From assembly GCF_042682745.1 (NCBI RefSeq), contig NZ_JBHUIO010000009.1, positions 124,001 through 188,000 on the forward strand: a DNA stretch of 64,000 bases, read 5' to 3'. The notes beneath the pieces are model-generated. The model searched no databases. It had not been told where the DNA came from and saw nothing but the letters and a program-made list of their open reading frames with translations. The position numbers and the translations under genes are program-made. Source of the stretch: Tumebacillus_A lipolyticus (GTDB lineage: Bacteria; Bacillota; Bacilli; Tumebacillales; Tumebacillaceae). Below, in pieces: positions 32,572 through 42,585 of this stretch (position 1 is its first letter; each line of letters starts with the position of its first letter).

Positions 32572-32694
32572 GCTCGATCACACCTTATTTTTCACGTCTG
32601 CGGGGATCGCTCCCCCTCTCTAGTCTACCACAGAGAGGATCAACCTGAAAAGTTACACTTAAAAATCTCTTGATGATTCATTTAAATCGAACGA

Positions 32695-33024
32695 TCAGAC
32701 ATACTTGTCGATCAGGAAGAGCGCCAGCAGGTGCATCACATTGTCAACCACAATGTACAGCCAAGCGGCAGGGCGCTCCAGGTTGATCCTGTTCACATAC
32801 CAGTACACAAACCCGGTGCGATCGAGCAGATAATGCGACCCGAACACCAGAATCGCATGCGTCCAGTCCCACCAGCCGGTGCAGAGCAACACGCAGAACG
32901 TCCAGATCGCGCAGTGCAAGTTGCAGGCCAGCTCCCCTTTGAGCGTCTTTTCCTTTTTGTGATGCACCATCCAGTCGTTTTGCAGAAGGTAATCCCCGAT
33001 CAGATGACCGACCAGCCATTCCAT
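32695..33024 (-). CDS. DUF3307 membrane protein
   Basis: This 109-aa protein matches the DUF3307 pattern: GHLIGDYLLQNDWM followed by HHKKEKT, then a membrane segment AIWTFCVLLCTGWW, and GSHYLLDRTGFVYWYVNRIN. Three to four hydrophobic segments are present. The function is unknown. It is three bases from the upstream small membrane protein and ends the run begun by the 1781-aa kinase-cyclase gene. Confidence 0.78.
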   Translation of the reverse strand: MEWLVGHLIGDYLLQNDWMVHHKKEKTLKGELACNLHCAIWTFCVLLCTGWWDWTHAILVFGSHYLLDRTGFVYWYVNRINLERPAAWLYIVVDNVMHLLALFLIDKYV

Positions 33025-33027
33025 GCG

Positions 33028-33399
33028 CTAGCCCTCCGTCGCCATCGAGCGAAGTGCGAGATAGGTCCAGAGCGCAGCCAGCGAATCGAAGAGTCCCACG
33101 AAGATCGCGATCGTCGGAAAGGAGTCGGTCAGCACAAACAGGACGCAGAAGGCAAAGATGAGCGGGCGGGTGAACACCGACCACCACATGAAATCCCGCT
33201 GCTCTTTGCGGGCCGCCAGAAAATAGTAGACCGCCAGGAAAAAGGCCATCATGCCAGAGAAGCGGATGAAGACTGACGCATCCCCCGGCTCTCCGATTCC
33301 GATCAGCTCGATCACCGTGTTTGGAGCGATCAGACAACTCAAGCTGATGCACAACAGGTAGATTCCAAAAACGAACATGCTTTTTGCGGCGCTGGTCAT
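33028..33399 (-). CDS. Small four-helix membrane protein
   Basis: This 123-aa protein shows four hydrophobic segments (FVFGIYLLCISLSCLIA, FSGMMAFFLAVYYFLA, PLIFAFCVLFVL, IAIFVGLFDSLAALW). ATG 33399 overlaps the stop of the kinase-cyclase gene as ATGA and has GAGGGAG 7 bases upstream, so the two are translationally coupled. That coupling suggests a membrane partner for the signalling protein. No family is recognised. Confidence 0.68.
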   Translation of the reverse strand: MTSAAKSMFVFGIYLLCISLSCLIAPNTVIELIGIGEPGDASVFIRFSGMMAFFLAVYYFLAARKEQRDFMWWSVFTRPLIFAFCVLFVLTDSFPTIAIFVGLFDSLAALWTYLALRSMATEG

Positions 33400-36300
33400 G
33401 TTTTCGCTCCCTCGTTGGTCCAATATTCGTCATATCCATACTGCAAACAATGCAGGCATCGATCGACATACACCTGTGCGCATTCGTCGAGGGGATTCTC
33501 TTGCAGGCAAGCTTCGAAACACGCCTTGGCCGAGACGAAGTCCTGCTCTTGGTAATGACGGTACCCTTGCTCAAACAGCTCCTTCGTGCGCAGTTTTCCC
33601 GCTCGCACTTCTGGCAGGTCCGCATCGAACACTTCATAGACGGAGACCGCGACCGACTTTCCTTTCACCTTGACCCGGTCGATGATCCGGATCGAATATC
33701 GACCGGAATCTTGCAAGCGTGACAGCGTCTGCTCGCTGATCAACAACTGCACCCGATATCGCTTGGTCAGCCCTTCTACACGCGATGCGAGGTTGACCGC
33801 ATCGGAGATGACGGTCGAATCCATCCGATTGTCGCCGCCAAGCGTGCCCAGCATCAGCTTGCCACTGTTGATGCCGATGCCGAGCCTGATCTGCTCTTGC
33901 CCATTTTTGGAGCGCTCCTCGTTGAGCAGACGAAGCCGCCCCAGCATGGACAGCGCTGCCTGCACCGCATCATCCGCCCCCTGATCGAACAAAGACATGA
34001 TCGAGTCGCCAATATATTTGTCGACAAAACCGCGGTTGTCGGTGATCGCAGGCTCCATCCGGCTTAAAAACTCGTTGAGAAACTGGAAGTTCTCTTCTGG
34101 CGACATCCGCTCCGACAAGGTGGTAAACGAGCGAATGTCAGAAAACAGCACCGACATCTCCGTCTGCACATGATCGCCCAACCGCACATCGATGATGCTT
34201 TTCTTCTCCAAGAAGCGCAGGAATTGGTGAGGCACGAAGCGGCCATAAGCCCGATTCAGCTCCACCTGTTGGTTGTACAGCTTCGCATTGTCGATCGAGA
34301 CGGCGATCTGCGAGGACAGCAAGCTCATCATTTCCAGCCGCGCTTCGGTAAACGCATGCGTGGTCAGGTTGTTTTCCAAGTAGAGAGCGCCGACGAGCTT
34401 GCCTTGATTCAGGATCGGCAGGCAGAGCACCGATTTCGGCTTTTTCTGCAAAATGTACGGATCTTTGGCGAAGATTCCTGCGGACGCCGCGTCGTGCAGC
34501 ACGACAGCCTCGCGCATTCGCCGCACATATTGGATCACCGTCGGCGCCACACTCAGGCTGTTCCGATAGGGAATCGCTTGCAGGACACACACCTGATCGT
34601 CGACCGTCGTCTTCTCCGCCTCGATCAGCAGATCCCCCGCTTGCTCGATCAGGAGCACGCCCTTCTCTGCGCCCGCATTTTCGACGGCGATGTGGATCAT
34701 CGTCGCCAGCAGTTTGTCCAGCACGATCTCACCGGAGATCGCACGCGCCGCCTTCATGACGGTGAGCAGGTCGATCTTCTCGCCAGAACTCGCTCCGGTC
34801 GTGCTGATGCCCGTTCCTGTCGCCGCCAGTTCAAGGCTTGCTTCGCTCTCTAAGCGCGTTGCCAACAGATAGGGATAGGTCTGTTCCAACTGCCTGACCT
34901 TGGCGACCGCCCCCCAGCGGAGATAGCCATAGACCGCTTCTGCCATGTACGTTTTGGCAACTTTGTGCTTAGCCAGTTTGAGATAGAACTTCGCCGCACA
35001 CTCATTGGCGAGCGCCGCGTTGTTCGGGAAGCTGTGCTCATGCGCCGATTCGATCGCCCGGTCATAGAGCTGCATCGCTCTGTACTCGTTCCCGACCAGC
35101 CTCGCCATCTCCGCTTCGACCAGCAGGCGTTTGTGCTCGTTGTTCTGTGCTGCAAACTTCGCCCATTTCTTCAGCTTGTCTCTGTTTTTCTTCAGCTGCT
35201 TCCAATATGCTTTTTGCTCCTCCTTGGAGACAGCATGGTAGTTGGCAGCCAGCGCTAGCGAATAGTAAAAATAATGTTCCGGCACGTGCGGTTGCGACAT
35301 CGAGGCGAGGATGATCGCTTCGCCTTCTCTCGCCATCTGCACAGCCAGGTCAGGTTGTTCATTCAGATAATAGAGCTTCGTTTTGACGAAATAATACCAG
35401 TTGAGGAAGTGCAATCGTTTGTCCCACTTCAATTGCTCAAGGTACTCTTCTTCTTGGAAATCATCATCCGACAGGTCGGTCAGCGAGGCTGTCTTCCCGA
35501 GCAAACATTGGACGAGCGCTTTTAAAATCAGATAGTTGATGCCGTGGTCGCGAACTTTGACCCGCTTGGCAAACTCCAGGTAGTTTCGCGCATCGCGCTC
35601 AATCTCCTGAAGCGGTTCACCGCAGAGGATCATGCAGTTGACCATCTGCATGACAGCGAAGAAAGATTGGATCAAGTCTCCCGAGTCGATCGACGTCTGA
35701 TGCGTCATCCTGAACAGATCTGCACACTCGCGCAGATGGTCTTTCCAATGCTTGGCGAGCAGGGCGAACGAAAAGTCGCTCTTGTGCTTGACGTTCGCAA
35801 AATATTTGTCGTTGACCTGTGTCGCCAACCTGCCATATTGATAACCCGTTTCGATATCTCCGAGCACCGTGCCCAAGATGACCCCATACCCGCCGAAGGC
35901 GATGCTCGACGCGATCGAATTGCCGCGCTTGGCCGTCATGTTCAACACTTTCAAGTTGAGCAGAGAGAACTGCTGCGGGTTGATAAAATAAAAGGCGACC
36001 GCGATGTTAAAAATTTGCAACATCGCCTCTTCGTGGTACGGGTCCTCGACGAGCGGAAGTTCTAACAGCTCCTCCAGCTTGCGGTTGCGCAAGTTCCACT
36101 TCGCCTTCAGTGTCTCCCAGACGAACGTGCCAAGTCCCGCATCGTCTGACAGTTTGATCCCGAGCAGACGGATGCTCATCAGACCGAGCTTGATCGCTTC
36201 TTCGTACTCCCCGATGTTGATCAACAGGACCGTTTTGATGTTGTAGACGCGCACTTTTTCCAGCTTGGTCTTCGCTTTGGCGAGAATCAGGTCGAACAGC

Positions 36301-38741
36301 TTTTCTGCGAGCCGGAAATTACCGCAGAGGTACTCGACTTCGGAGCGCTCCAAATACAGCTGCATCGTCAGGTCATACTGCGCTTCCCAAGCGTCCTCGG
36401 CCAGCAGTTCGACCGCCTGGGTCAGATATTTCAAGGCGGGGTCGTAGGCGGTCGATGCTTTGGCGCGCAGTCCAGCGGTCAGGTTCAGACGAATGAGCTG
36501 CATCGTCTCCTCTGCCGACTCGATCAACTCCGCGCCAGCATTCAGGTGATTGACCATATCGAACAGGCGATCTTCAAACTCCAGATTGCCGGTGCGCGAC
36601 AGCATCAAGCGGCCGATCTCCAAATGCACGCGGGTGCGATTCTCCTCGCTCAACAGCGCGTAGGCAGCTTGCTGCACTCTGTCGTGAAGGAATTTGAACG
36701 AGGCGTTCACATCATCTCGATCACTCTCTTCCCCGATGTTGTACAGCAGTTTGTAGTCAGCTCCGATCGGAACGAGAAATCCTTCCTGCAGCGCGGGCCA
36801 AAGCTCGTCTGCCACCTCGCTGATGCTCTGACCTACCGAGAGCGCCAACATCTGCAGATCGAAGCTGTTCCCGATACAGGCGGCAGTCTGCAACATCAGC
36901 TGCGTGTTTTCGTTCAGCCCTCTGATCTTTTGCACCATGAATTCGACCACGTTGTCGGTGATCTCCATGTTGGCGATGTTCGCCACCTTCCAATTCCATC
37001 GCCCTGCTGCCGCCTCCCACTGGATCAGCTGTTTCGCATGGAGCGCCTGCAGAAATTGATGCGTGAAAAAGGGATTGCCGTTCGTCTTTTGCAACAGGAG
37101 CTGGGCGAGGGAGGCGACGCGATCTGCGGAGCAGCTGAGCGTGTCTGCCAGCAATTCTTTCATCTGATACAGGTTGAGCGGTTGCAACCTGATCGGCAAA
37201 ATCGGTCGCCGCTTCTGGCGCAAGCTCCCCACCATTCGCGTCAGCCGATGGGACTGGTCCACCTCATTGTCGCGGTACGCGCCGATGAACAGCAGGTGGC
37301 CGGTCACCATATCGCTCATCAAATATTCGATCAGCGTGAGCGAAGCAGGGTCTGCCCACTGCAGGTCATCAAGAAAGAGCACGACAGGGTGTTCCGGCTG
37401 GCAAAACACGTGAAGCAGCTTCTGCATCGTGAGCTGGAAGCGATTTTGCGTCTCTTCGTTGGGTAGCTTTTGCACGTCCGGCTGCTTGCCGATGATCAGC
37501 TCCAACTCGGGAATCACATCGGTGATCACCTGACCGTTTGGAGCGACTGCGAGCGAGATCTTTTCTCCCCAATTCAAAATGTCCTCTTCGCTCTGGGTCA
37601 ACAGTTGGTTGATCAGGTCTTTCATCGAGCGAATGAACGCATGATAGGGGATGTGTCGCTTATACTGATCGAATTTCCCAGTGATGAAAAAACCGTTCTT
37701 TTGAACGACTGTCGAGTGGACTTCGTGCACGAAGAACGACTTCCCGATGCCGGGAAAGCCGGACACGAGCAGCAGTTCGCTCGCCCCCTGCACAACTCGC
37801 TGAAACGTCGCGTGCATCTGCGAGATGTCCTGCTCTCTGCCGTACAACTTCTCAGGAATCCGAAAGATCTCCGATTGATCGTGCTCCCCGAGCGGAAACT
37901 CCCCGATCGTGCCCTCTTCCTGCAAGTGCCGAAGACAAGCTTCTAAATCTGCCTTGATCCCGTAGGCGCTCTGGTAGCGCGCTTCCGCATTTTTGGCCAG
38001 ACAGCGCATGATCAGATCGGAGATCACCTTCGGAATCTCTCGATTGCGAACATGCGGCGGCTGCGGTTGTTTGGCGATGTGACCATGGATCAGCTCGACC
38101 GGGTCTTGCGCCTGGAAGGGCGCCTGCCCGACCAGCATCTCATAGAAGGTGACGCCGAGCGAATAAAAGTCGGTTCGATAGTCGGTCACCCGATTCATGC
38201 GCCCCGTCTGCTCGGGGGACATGTAGGCCAGCGTGCCTTCGAGCAAGTTCGGATTGATCATCTCCGTCTTTTCACTGACCAACATCGAGGCGATCGAAAA
38301 ATCGGTCAATTTCACAATGCCCTTTTCGGGTGAAACGATGATGTTGTGCGGCTTGATGTCTTTGTGGACGATCTGCTGTCGGTGAAGAAAGCTGAGCGTG
38401 TCTGCCAGCGAGATCGCAATCTGCAGAAACTCCAACAGGTCGATCCGCTTTTTTTGCAGATGATGGTAGAGCGACTCTCCGCCAAAATCCTCGACGATCA
38501 TCACCACGCCGTTATCTCTCGGCTCTAGTGCGATCGGACGGACGATCCCCTCCCAATCGAGACTTTTGGCGATCTCAAACTCTCGCTTCCAGCGGTAGAC
38601 GTCCTGCAAAGGGGGGTATTCTGTTTTCATCGCTTTTATGATGACGGTCTCCCCTGTTGATTCGCAGAGGCCGCGATAGATGACCGATTTGTTGCCCTCA
38701 GCGATCTGACCGAGGACACGGTAGCCGGCGATAGCAAACAT
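33396..38741 (-). CDS. Ser/Thr kinase-AAA ATPase-GAF-class III cyclase fusion
   Basis: This 1781-aa multidomain protein has, in order, a kinase domain (about 5-270: IIKAM lysine, HKDIKPHN catalytic loop, DFS in place of DFG, APE-like MSPEQTG), a predicted ATPase of the MalT/PknK type (P-loop GFPGIGKS near 333, FLDDLQWAD), a long helical TPR-like region (about 620-1250), a GAF domain (about 1335-1480), a class III cyclase (about 1525-1690; metal Asp in LFSDIRSFT and KYIGDSIM) and a TPR-like tail. The layout resembles large cyanobacterial HstK-type kinases with the histidine kinase replaced by a cyclase. The Gly missing from DFG may reduce kinase activity. Confidence 0.88.
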   Translation of the reverse strand: MFAIAGYRVLGQIAEGNKSVIYRGLCESTGETVIIKAMKTEYPPLQDVYRWKREFEIAKSLDWEGIVRPIALEPRDNGVVMIVEDFGGESLYHHLQKKRIDLLEFLQIAISLADTLSFLHRQQIVHKDIKPHNIIVSPEKGIVKLTDFSIASMLVSEKTEMINPNLLEGTLAYMSPEQTGRMNRVTDYRTDFYSLGVTFYEMLVGQAPFQAQDPVELIHGHIAKQPQPPHVRNREIPKVISDLIMRCLAKNAEARYQSAYGIKADLEACLRHLQEEGTIGEFPLGEHDQSEIFRIPEKLYGREQDISQMHATFQRVVQGASELLLVSGFPGIGKSFFVHEVHSTVVQKNGFFITGKFDQYKRHIPYHAFIRSMKDLINQLLTQSEEDILNWGEKISLAVAPNGQVITDVIPELELIIGKQPDVQKLPNEETQNRFQLTMQKLLHVFCQPEHPVVLFLDDLQWADPASLTLIEYLMSDMVTGHLLFIGAYRDNEVDQSHRLTRMVGSLRQKRRPILPIRLQPLNLYQMKELLADTLSCSADRVASLAQLLLQKTNGNPFFTHQFLQALHAKQLIQWEAAAGRWNWKVANIANMEITDNVVEFMVQKIRGLNENTQLMLQTAACIGNSFDLQMLALSVGQSISEVADELWPALQEGFLVPIGADYKLLYNIGEESDRDDVNASFKFLHDRVQQAAYALLSEENRTRVHLEIGRLMLSRTGNLEFEDRLFDMVNHLNAGAELIESAEETMQLIRLNLTAGLRAKASTAYDPALKYLTQAVELLAEDAWEAQYDLTMQLYLERSEVEYLCGNFRLAEKLFDLILAKAKTKLEKVRVYNIKTVLLINIGEYEEAIKLGLMSIRLLGIKLSDDAGLGTFVWETLKAKWNLRNRKLEELLELPLVEDPYHEEAMLQIFNIAVAFYFINPQQFSLLNLKVLNMTAKRGNSIASSIAFGGYGVILGTVLGDIETGYQYGRLATQVNDKYFANVKHKSDFSFALLAKHWKDHLRECADLFRMTHQTSIDSGDLIQSFFAVMQMVNCMILCGEPLQEIERDARNYLEFAKRVKVRDHGINYLILKALVQCLLGKTASLTDLSDDDFQEEEYLEQLKWDKRLHFLNWYYFVKTKLYYLNEQPDLAVQMAREGEAIILASMSQPHVPEHYFYYSLALAANYHAVSKEEQKAYWKQLKKNRDKLKKWAKFAAQNNEHKRLLVEAEMARLVGNEYRAMQLYDRAIESAHEHSFPNNAALANECAAKFYLKLAKHKVAKTYMAEAVYGYLRWGAVAKVRQLEQTYPYLLATRLESEASLELAATGTGISTTGASSGEKIDLLTVMKAARAISGEIVLDKLLATMIHIAVENAGAEKGVLLIEQAGDLLIEAEKTTVDDQVCVLQAIPYRNSLSVAPTVIQYVRRMREAVVLHDAASAGIFAKDPYILQKKPKSVLCLPILNQGKLVGALYLENNLTTHAFTEARLEMMSLLSSQIAVSIDNAKLYNQQVELNRAYGRFVPHQFLRFLEKKSIIDVRLGDHVQTEMSVLFSDIRSFTTLSERMSPEENFQFLNEFLSRMEPAITDNRGFVDKYIGDSIMSLFDQGADDAVQAALSMLGRLRLLNEERSKNGQEQIRLGIGINSGKLMLGTLGGDNRMDSTVISDAVNLASRVEGLTKRYRVQLLISEQTLSRLQDSGRYSIRIIDRVKVKGKSVAVSVYEVFDADLPEVRAGKLRTKELFEQGYRHYQEQDFVSAKACFEACLQENPLDECAQVYVDRCLHCLQYGYDEYWTNEGAKT

Positions 38742-38777
38742 AGCGGCTCATCCCTCTCTTTTTGACAAACTCAGAAG

Positions 38778-40442
38778 TTAAAAGATGCTGAGGACAGTCT
38801 TGCCGTCCCACGGCAACCCTTGATCGAAGCGCTCTTGGTCATGTTTTTGCCAGAGCGCGAAAAGCTTGTGCTCATACATCTTGAACAGCTTGCACGGCTC
38901 TGCGCTCGATTTCGCATCTGCGAGGATCGCATTGACAGCGCGCCGCGCCGCTTCGTTCGCACCTTCCATCGTCGCGAGGTCGGTCTTGGTGCGAACATAG
39001 TCGGAAGCGAGATAGAAGTTCGGAATACCGGTCGCCGCATCGGGTCGCTGTGTCCAAGTGCCCACCTTGTTGATCAACAGCGGCTCCAGGTTGATCTTAT
39101 CCCGCGGATTGATAAAGCAGATGTTCGGATCGAGAAACCATTCCTGAATCATATCGTCGCGCAACAGTATCTCATCTCCGTGGTTGAGGCTCTTTTTCAG
39201 CTGTGCCCAGACCTCGTTTCTGATCTGCAGCTTGTCGCACTCCATCGCCGTCAAGCCGTTCAGCCCTGGCATATTCCAGTCGGAGATATCGACAGACAGG
39301 ATGTCGACCACTTGGCCATCCCCATACTGCGACAGATCGAAGTCTGGCCAGAACTGCGCTTGTGAGACAGACGTCAGCGCCCATTCTGAATCCATGTAGA
39401 GCACATGTCCCTCGATGATCGGTGCCGGCTCGGTCAGAAAGAACTGAATGCCGGTCATCCAATCGACAGACAGGGCGAGCTGCTTCAGGTAGTAGAGGGA
39501 TGGATCGAGCAGCAGCATCTCATCGGTGAGCAGGCTCGCCATCACTTCGACCGGCAGAGCGGAAATAAAATAGTCGCCCGTCACTTCGTACTCGACGCCA
39601 TTTTCCAGAATCGTCGCGCCGCAGATGCGCCCATCTGCGCAGGAGATGCTCTTCACCTCCGCTTCGAGACGATAATCGACCCCTTGCTCGCGCAGATAGC
39701 GCAACCACGGATCGATCCAAACATCGTTGGTCGGACCATTTAAGACCCGATCGTTCTGCATGCCCGGCGTGATCATGTCGAGGAGCAATTCGGCTCCGAC
39801 ATTGCCGACCGTCTTGGTGCTCGCCTCGTGCGCTTTCGCCGCCACCAGGGTGCGAGTCAGCGCGGTAAACAGCTTTTTATAAGCGTCTGAGTGCTTTTCC
39901 GCTTCAATAAAATCCCACCACGGGATCTGCTCATACTCGTGCACTTTTCGATCATAGCAAGAGGTGACGATCTGCCAAAGCTTCGATGCGGCGACTTCCA
40001 TCTCCTCGGCCGACAGATCGAGATCAGCTTTGAACATCGACTTGATCAGATCGGTCACATCGTCGAGCGAGTTGGGAAAGTTGGCGACAAACTCGGTCAA
40101 CGGATAATGATAGCGCGCCAGCCCCATCCGCTCCGCATGTATGAGGTTGTCAAACACGGTCTTCTCTTCTCCATCCGGAGCTGTATAGGGAATGCGTTTC
40201 ATCGTATCGGTCACATGCTGATAAAAACCGGGAAAAAAGCGGAACCCGTGCTCGCCGGGCAAATCTTTTCTACCCGCCTGACCTGTGTTCGGCACCGGAA
40301 TGCTGCGCGCTTTCCCACCTGGGATATTTTTATATTCCAAGACTACAACATCGAATCCGCGTTCGATCAGTTCGTGCGCCGCGCTCATTCCGGCGACACC
40401 GCCACCCAAGATGACAACTTTTTCATTTGTTGATTGCTTCAT
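38778..40442 (-). CDS. FAD-dependent phytoene-desaturase-like oxidoreductase
   Basis: This 554-aa protein has an N-terminal dinucleotide-binding motif VVILGGGVAGMSAAHELIER, then the GGKARS segment typical of phytoene, zeta-carotene and hydroxysqualene desaturase relatives, and EHGFRFFPGFYQHV. The C-terminus has the FAD-binding helix region YLASDYVRTKTDLATMEGAN then EAARRAVNAI. The substrate is not clear; a terpenoid or carotenoid is likely from the family, but no terpenoid genes are adjacent. ATG 40442 is chosen; the GTG 27 bases upstream lies at the weak ribosome site. It is transcribed from its own promoter. Confidence 0.82.
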   Translation of the reverse strand: MKQSTNEKVVILGGGVAGMSAAHELIERGFDVVVLEYKNIPGGKARSIPVPNTGQAGRKDLPGEHGFRFFPGFYQHVTDTMKRIPYTAPDGEEKTVFDNLIHAERMGLARYHYPLTEFVANFPNSLDDVTDLIKSMFKADLDLSAEEMEVAASKLWQIVTSCYDRKVHEYEQIPWWDFIEAEKHSDAYKKLFTALTRTLVAAKAHEASTKTVGNVGAELLLDMITPGMQNDRVLNGPTNDVWIDPWLRYLREQGVDYRLEAEVKSISCADGRICGATILENGVEYEVTGDYFISALPVEVMASLLTDEMLLLDPSLYYLKQLALSVDWMTGIQFFLTEPAPIIEGHVLYMDSEWALTSVSQAQFWPDFDLSQYGDGQVVDILSVDISDWNMPGLNGLTAMECDKLQIRNEVWAQLKKSLNHGDEILLRDDMIQEWFLDPNICFINPRDKINLEPLLINKVGTWTQRPDAATGIPNFYLASDYVRTKTDLATMEGANEAARRAVNAILADAKSSAEPCKLFKMYEHKLFALWQKHDQERFDQGLPWDGKTVLSIF

Positions 40443-40499
40443 AGAATGGAATGATCCCCCTTCGTACACTTATGGAAGAGTCCTAATTTCCCCATTCTA

Positions 40500-40528
40500 T
40501 TTATATCATCTATCCGCTCGATTTTAAA
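40500..40528 (-). promoter_or_regulatory. Sigma-A-type promoter of the FAD oxidoreductase
   Basis: On the minus strand TTTAAA (40523-40528), 17 bases, then TATAAA (40500-40505), in AT-rich DNA about 60 bases upstream of the gene. Confidence 0.6.
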
Positions 40529-40844
40529 TAATAATTTTGTTGTCTTAAGTGGAAGGTTGTTAGAAGTTGTTGAAAGGTCGGTTCAAAACTCTTTTCGGTT
40601 TTAGCTTCACAGTGCCGTCTTGGAGGAAAACAGACCGCTGGCGCACGAGCGCATCATCGGCACATCGTATTAAATGAGGTCACAGCGAAGAAGAGGGGGG
40701 GAGAGCAAGTTGAATCTGCGGGTTCTTTGCGGAAATGACGTGACCAGGGTCGGATCGCTTGCGATGAACTTGGCATCCATCGCAACGACCGATCTTGCGC
40801 TCAGCCGACAAGTGCGACCTGCTTCTCGCTGTCGTCACTGCACT
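40529..40844. other. Intergenic region between cca and the FAD gene, no supported gene
   Basis: This 316-base stretch holds an AT-rich end near the promoter of the FAD gene and a GC-rich remainder. A plus-strand frame with a purine-rich upstream sequence at about 40690 runs into the antisense of cca and is not believed. No terminator with a T-run is seen after cca. Confidence 0.5.
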
Positions 40845-42074
40845 TTAGGCATCGCCTGTTTCTTCTGCACGCCAGCGCTGCAATTGATGCAACAAGACCT
40901 CCCGCTCATTTTTCGCGGGATCGCGCAGGACGAGCTGTGCCAACCGCTGAAGCCAGCGACCGAGCGCAGGGCCGGCGGGAATCCCTGCGCGGATCAGGTC
41001 TTGGCCGGTGACTGCAAGGTCTTGGAGATTCCAGAGCGGCTGTTGCTGACGATGATGATCGACTCGTTCGCTCCACGCCTGCAAGCGATTCGCGTCCTGT
41101 GAGACCGCGTGGATCAGACAGCGACGCCAGACCGCTCGATGTCCGTACTCGAAAAAGAGCTGTCTGAACTGAAGATCGCTCCAAGCGGCGGGCGAACCGG
41201 ACGATTGCATGGAGATCTGTTCGTGCAACTCGCGCTTCAACGAGGACGACAGCTTGAGACCTTGCATGTTTTTCTCCATGCGCGGCTGATCGAGCCCGAT
41301 GGCAGAATAGAGTAAGAACGTGCGCAGCGCGAGGTCAGCCGGAGCTCGCCCTGCCCAGTCGGCAGCCCGTTGCCAGAGCGTACGATCGGCCGGTGGGCGA
41401 AAGAAGATGTAGCGCAGCGTATCTGTCTGCAGCAGCAGACGAATTGCCAGATCTGGATGTGTGAGCAACATTTTGTGCCACTCCTCGCGAATGCGCTCGC
41501 GAGAGATCGCTTGCAGGCTGCTCGCTTCCTCGGCGATCGCCTGAAGCGTCCGCTCTTCAATCTCAAATCGGAGCTGAGCAGCAAAGCGGATCGCCCGCAA
41601 GATGCGCAGCGCATCTTCCTCAAATCGGCGGCGCGGATCGCCGACCGCCCTGATCCGCTGCTGCTCCAAGTCGCGCTGCCCGCCAAACGGATCGTGCAAG
41701 ATGCCATCTCGCCCGAGCGCCATCGCGTTGATCGTCAAGTCGCGCCTCGCCAAATCTTCGACCAGCGAGCGCACGAACTGCACTTCGCTCGGCCTCCGCC
41801 CATCGGTGTACTCGCCATCCGTTCGAAACGTGGTCACCTCATATTGAAGGCTGCCGACCAGCACCGAGATCGTCCCATGTCGAATCCCGGTGGGCACCGT
41901 CTGCGCAAACAGACTCTGCACCTCCTCTGGACGAGCAGATGTGGTGATGTCATAATCGACGATCTGTCGAGCGAGCAGTCGATCGCGCACGCATCCGCCG
42001 ACCAGATAGGCTTGATGACCTGCCGCTTCCAGCGTTTCGATCACTTGCCAAGCGCATTTTTCCGCCCGATCCAT
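40845..42074 (-). CDS. cca: CCA tRNA nucleotidyltransferase
   Basis: This 409-aa protein adds or repairs the 3'-CCA of tRNAs. The class II nucleotidyltransferase head is clear: YLVGGCVRDRLL, the metal-binding D-x-D in VDYDITT, then FRTDGEYTDGRRP, ARRDLTINAMA and DPFGG, and the template motif EEDALRILRAIRFAAQL. ATG 42074 has GGTGA upstream; a longer reading frame to 42194 would overlap mgsA and lacks family similarity. In Bacillus cca follows mgsA, bshB1 and bshA; here it is directly next to mgsA. Confidence 0.93.
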   Translation of the reverse strand: MDRAEKCAWQVIETLEAAGHQAYLVGGCVRDRLLARQIVDYDITTSARPEEVQSLFAQTVPTGIRHGTISVLVGSLQYEVTTFRTDGEYTDGRRPSEVQFVRSLVEDLARRDLTINAMALGRDGILHDPFGGQRDLEQQRIRAVGDPRRRFEEDALRILRAIRFAAQLRFEIEERTLQAIAEEASSLQAISRERIREEWHKMLLTHPDLAIRLLLQTDTLRYIFFRPPADRTLWQRAADWAGRAPADLALRTFLLYSAIGLDQPRMEKNMQGLKLSSSLKRELHEQISMQSSGSPAAWSDLQFRQLFFEYGHRAVWRRCLIHAVSQDANRLQAWSERVDHHRQQQPLWNLQDLAVTGQDLIRAGIPAGPALGRWLQRLAQLVLRDPAKNEREVLLHQLQRWRAEETGDA

Positions 42075-42172
42075 CCTGTCACCGCCCTTCCAAACTCCTG
42101 CAACGATCAGCAACCATCCGTTCGTCCACCAAGCATCGCGCCCAACAGATTCGCGCTCGCGTTGCTCAGTCG

Positions 42173-42568
42173 CTAGCGGTTGGTCGCTCGCCACGCAAAA
42201 TCGCCGCGATCGAGCGCTTTGATCAACACCTCAGCAGTGCCCATGTTGGTGGCGACCGGAATGTCGTGGACATCGCAGAGCCTGAGCAAAGCCAAGATGT
42301 CCGGCTCATGCGGTTGCGCCATCAGCGGGTCGCGAAAGAAGATCACCAGATCCATGCGATCCTCGGCGATCATGGCGCCGATCTGCTGATCACCGCCGAG
42401 CGGACCGGACAAAAAGCGATGCACCTGAAGTCCGGTCGCCTCGTGGATGCGCATGCCGGTCGTGCCGGTGGCAAACAAGCTCGCTTTGGCGAAGATGTGC
42501 TGATAGGCGATCACAAAGTTGATCAACGTCTCTTTCTTGCGGTCATGTGCGATCAGCGCGATGTTCAT
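42173..42568 (-). CDS. mgsA: Methylglyoxal synthase
   Basis: This 131-aa protein converts dihydroxyacetone phosphate into methylglyoxal and phosphate, a bypass of lower glycolysis. It shows NIALIAHDRKK, FATGTTG, the catalytic segment SGPLGGDQQIGAMIAE, FFRDPL and NMGTAEVLI. Length equals the family norm. ATG 42568 has GGAGGGA 7 bases upstream. It follows dapB closely in the conserved dapB-mgsA order. Confidence 0.96.
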   Translation of the reverse strand: MNIALIAHDRKKETLINFVIAYQHIFAKASLFATGTTGMRIHEATGLQVHRFLSGPLGGDQQIGAMIAEDRMDLVIFFRDPLMAQPHEPDILALLRLCDVHDIPVATNMGTAEVLIKALDRGDFAWRATNR

Positions 42569-42585
42569 CAGACGTCCCTCCGTCA

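Noticed and set aside
40674..41102. Plus-strand 142-codon frame after a purine-rich stretch
   Set aside because: More than half is antisense to cca and no family features are visible.
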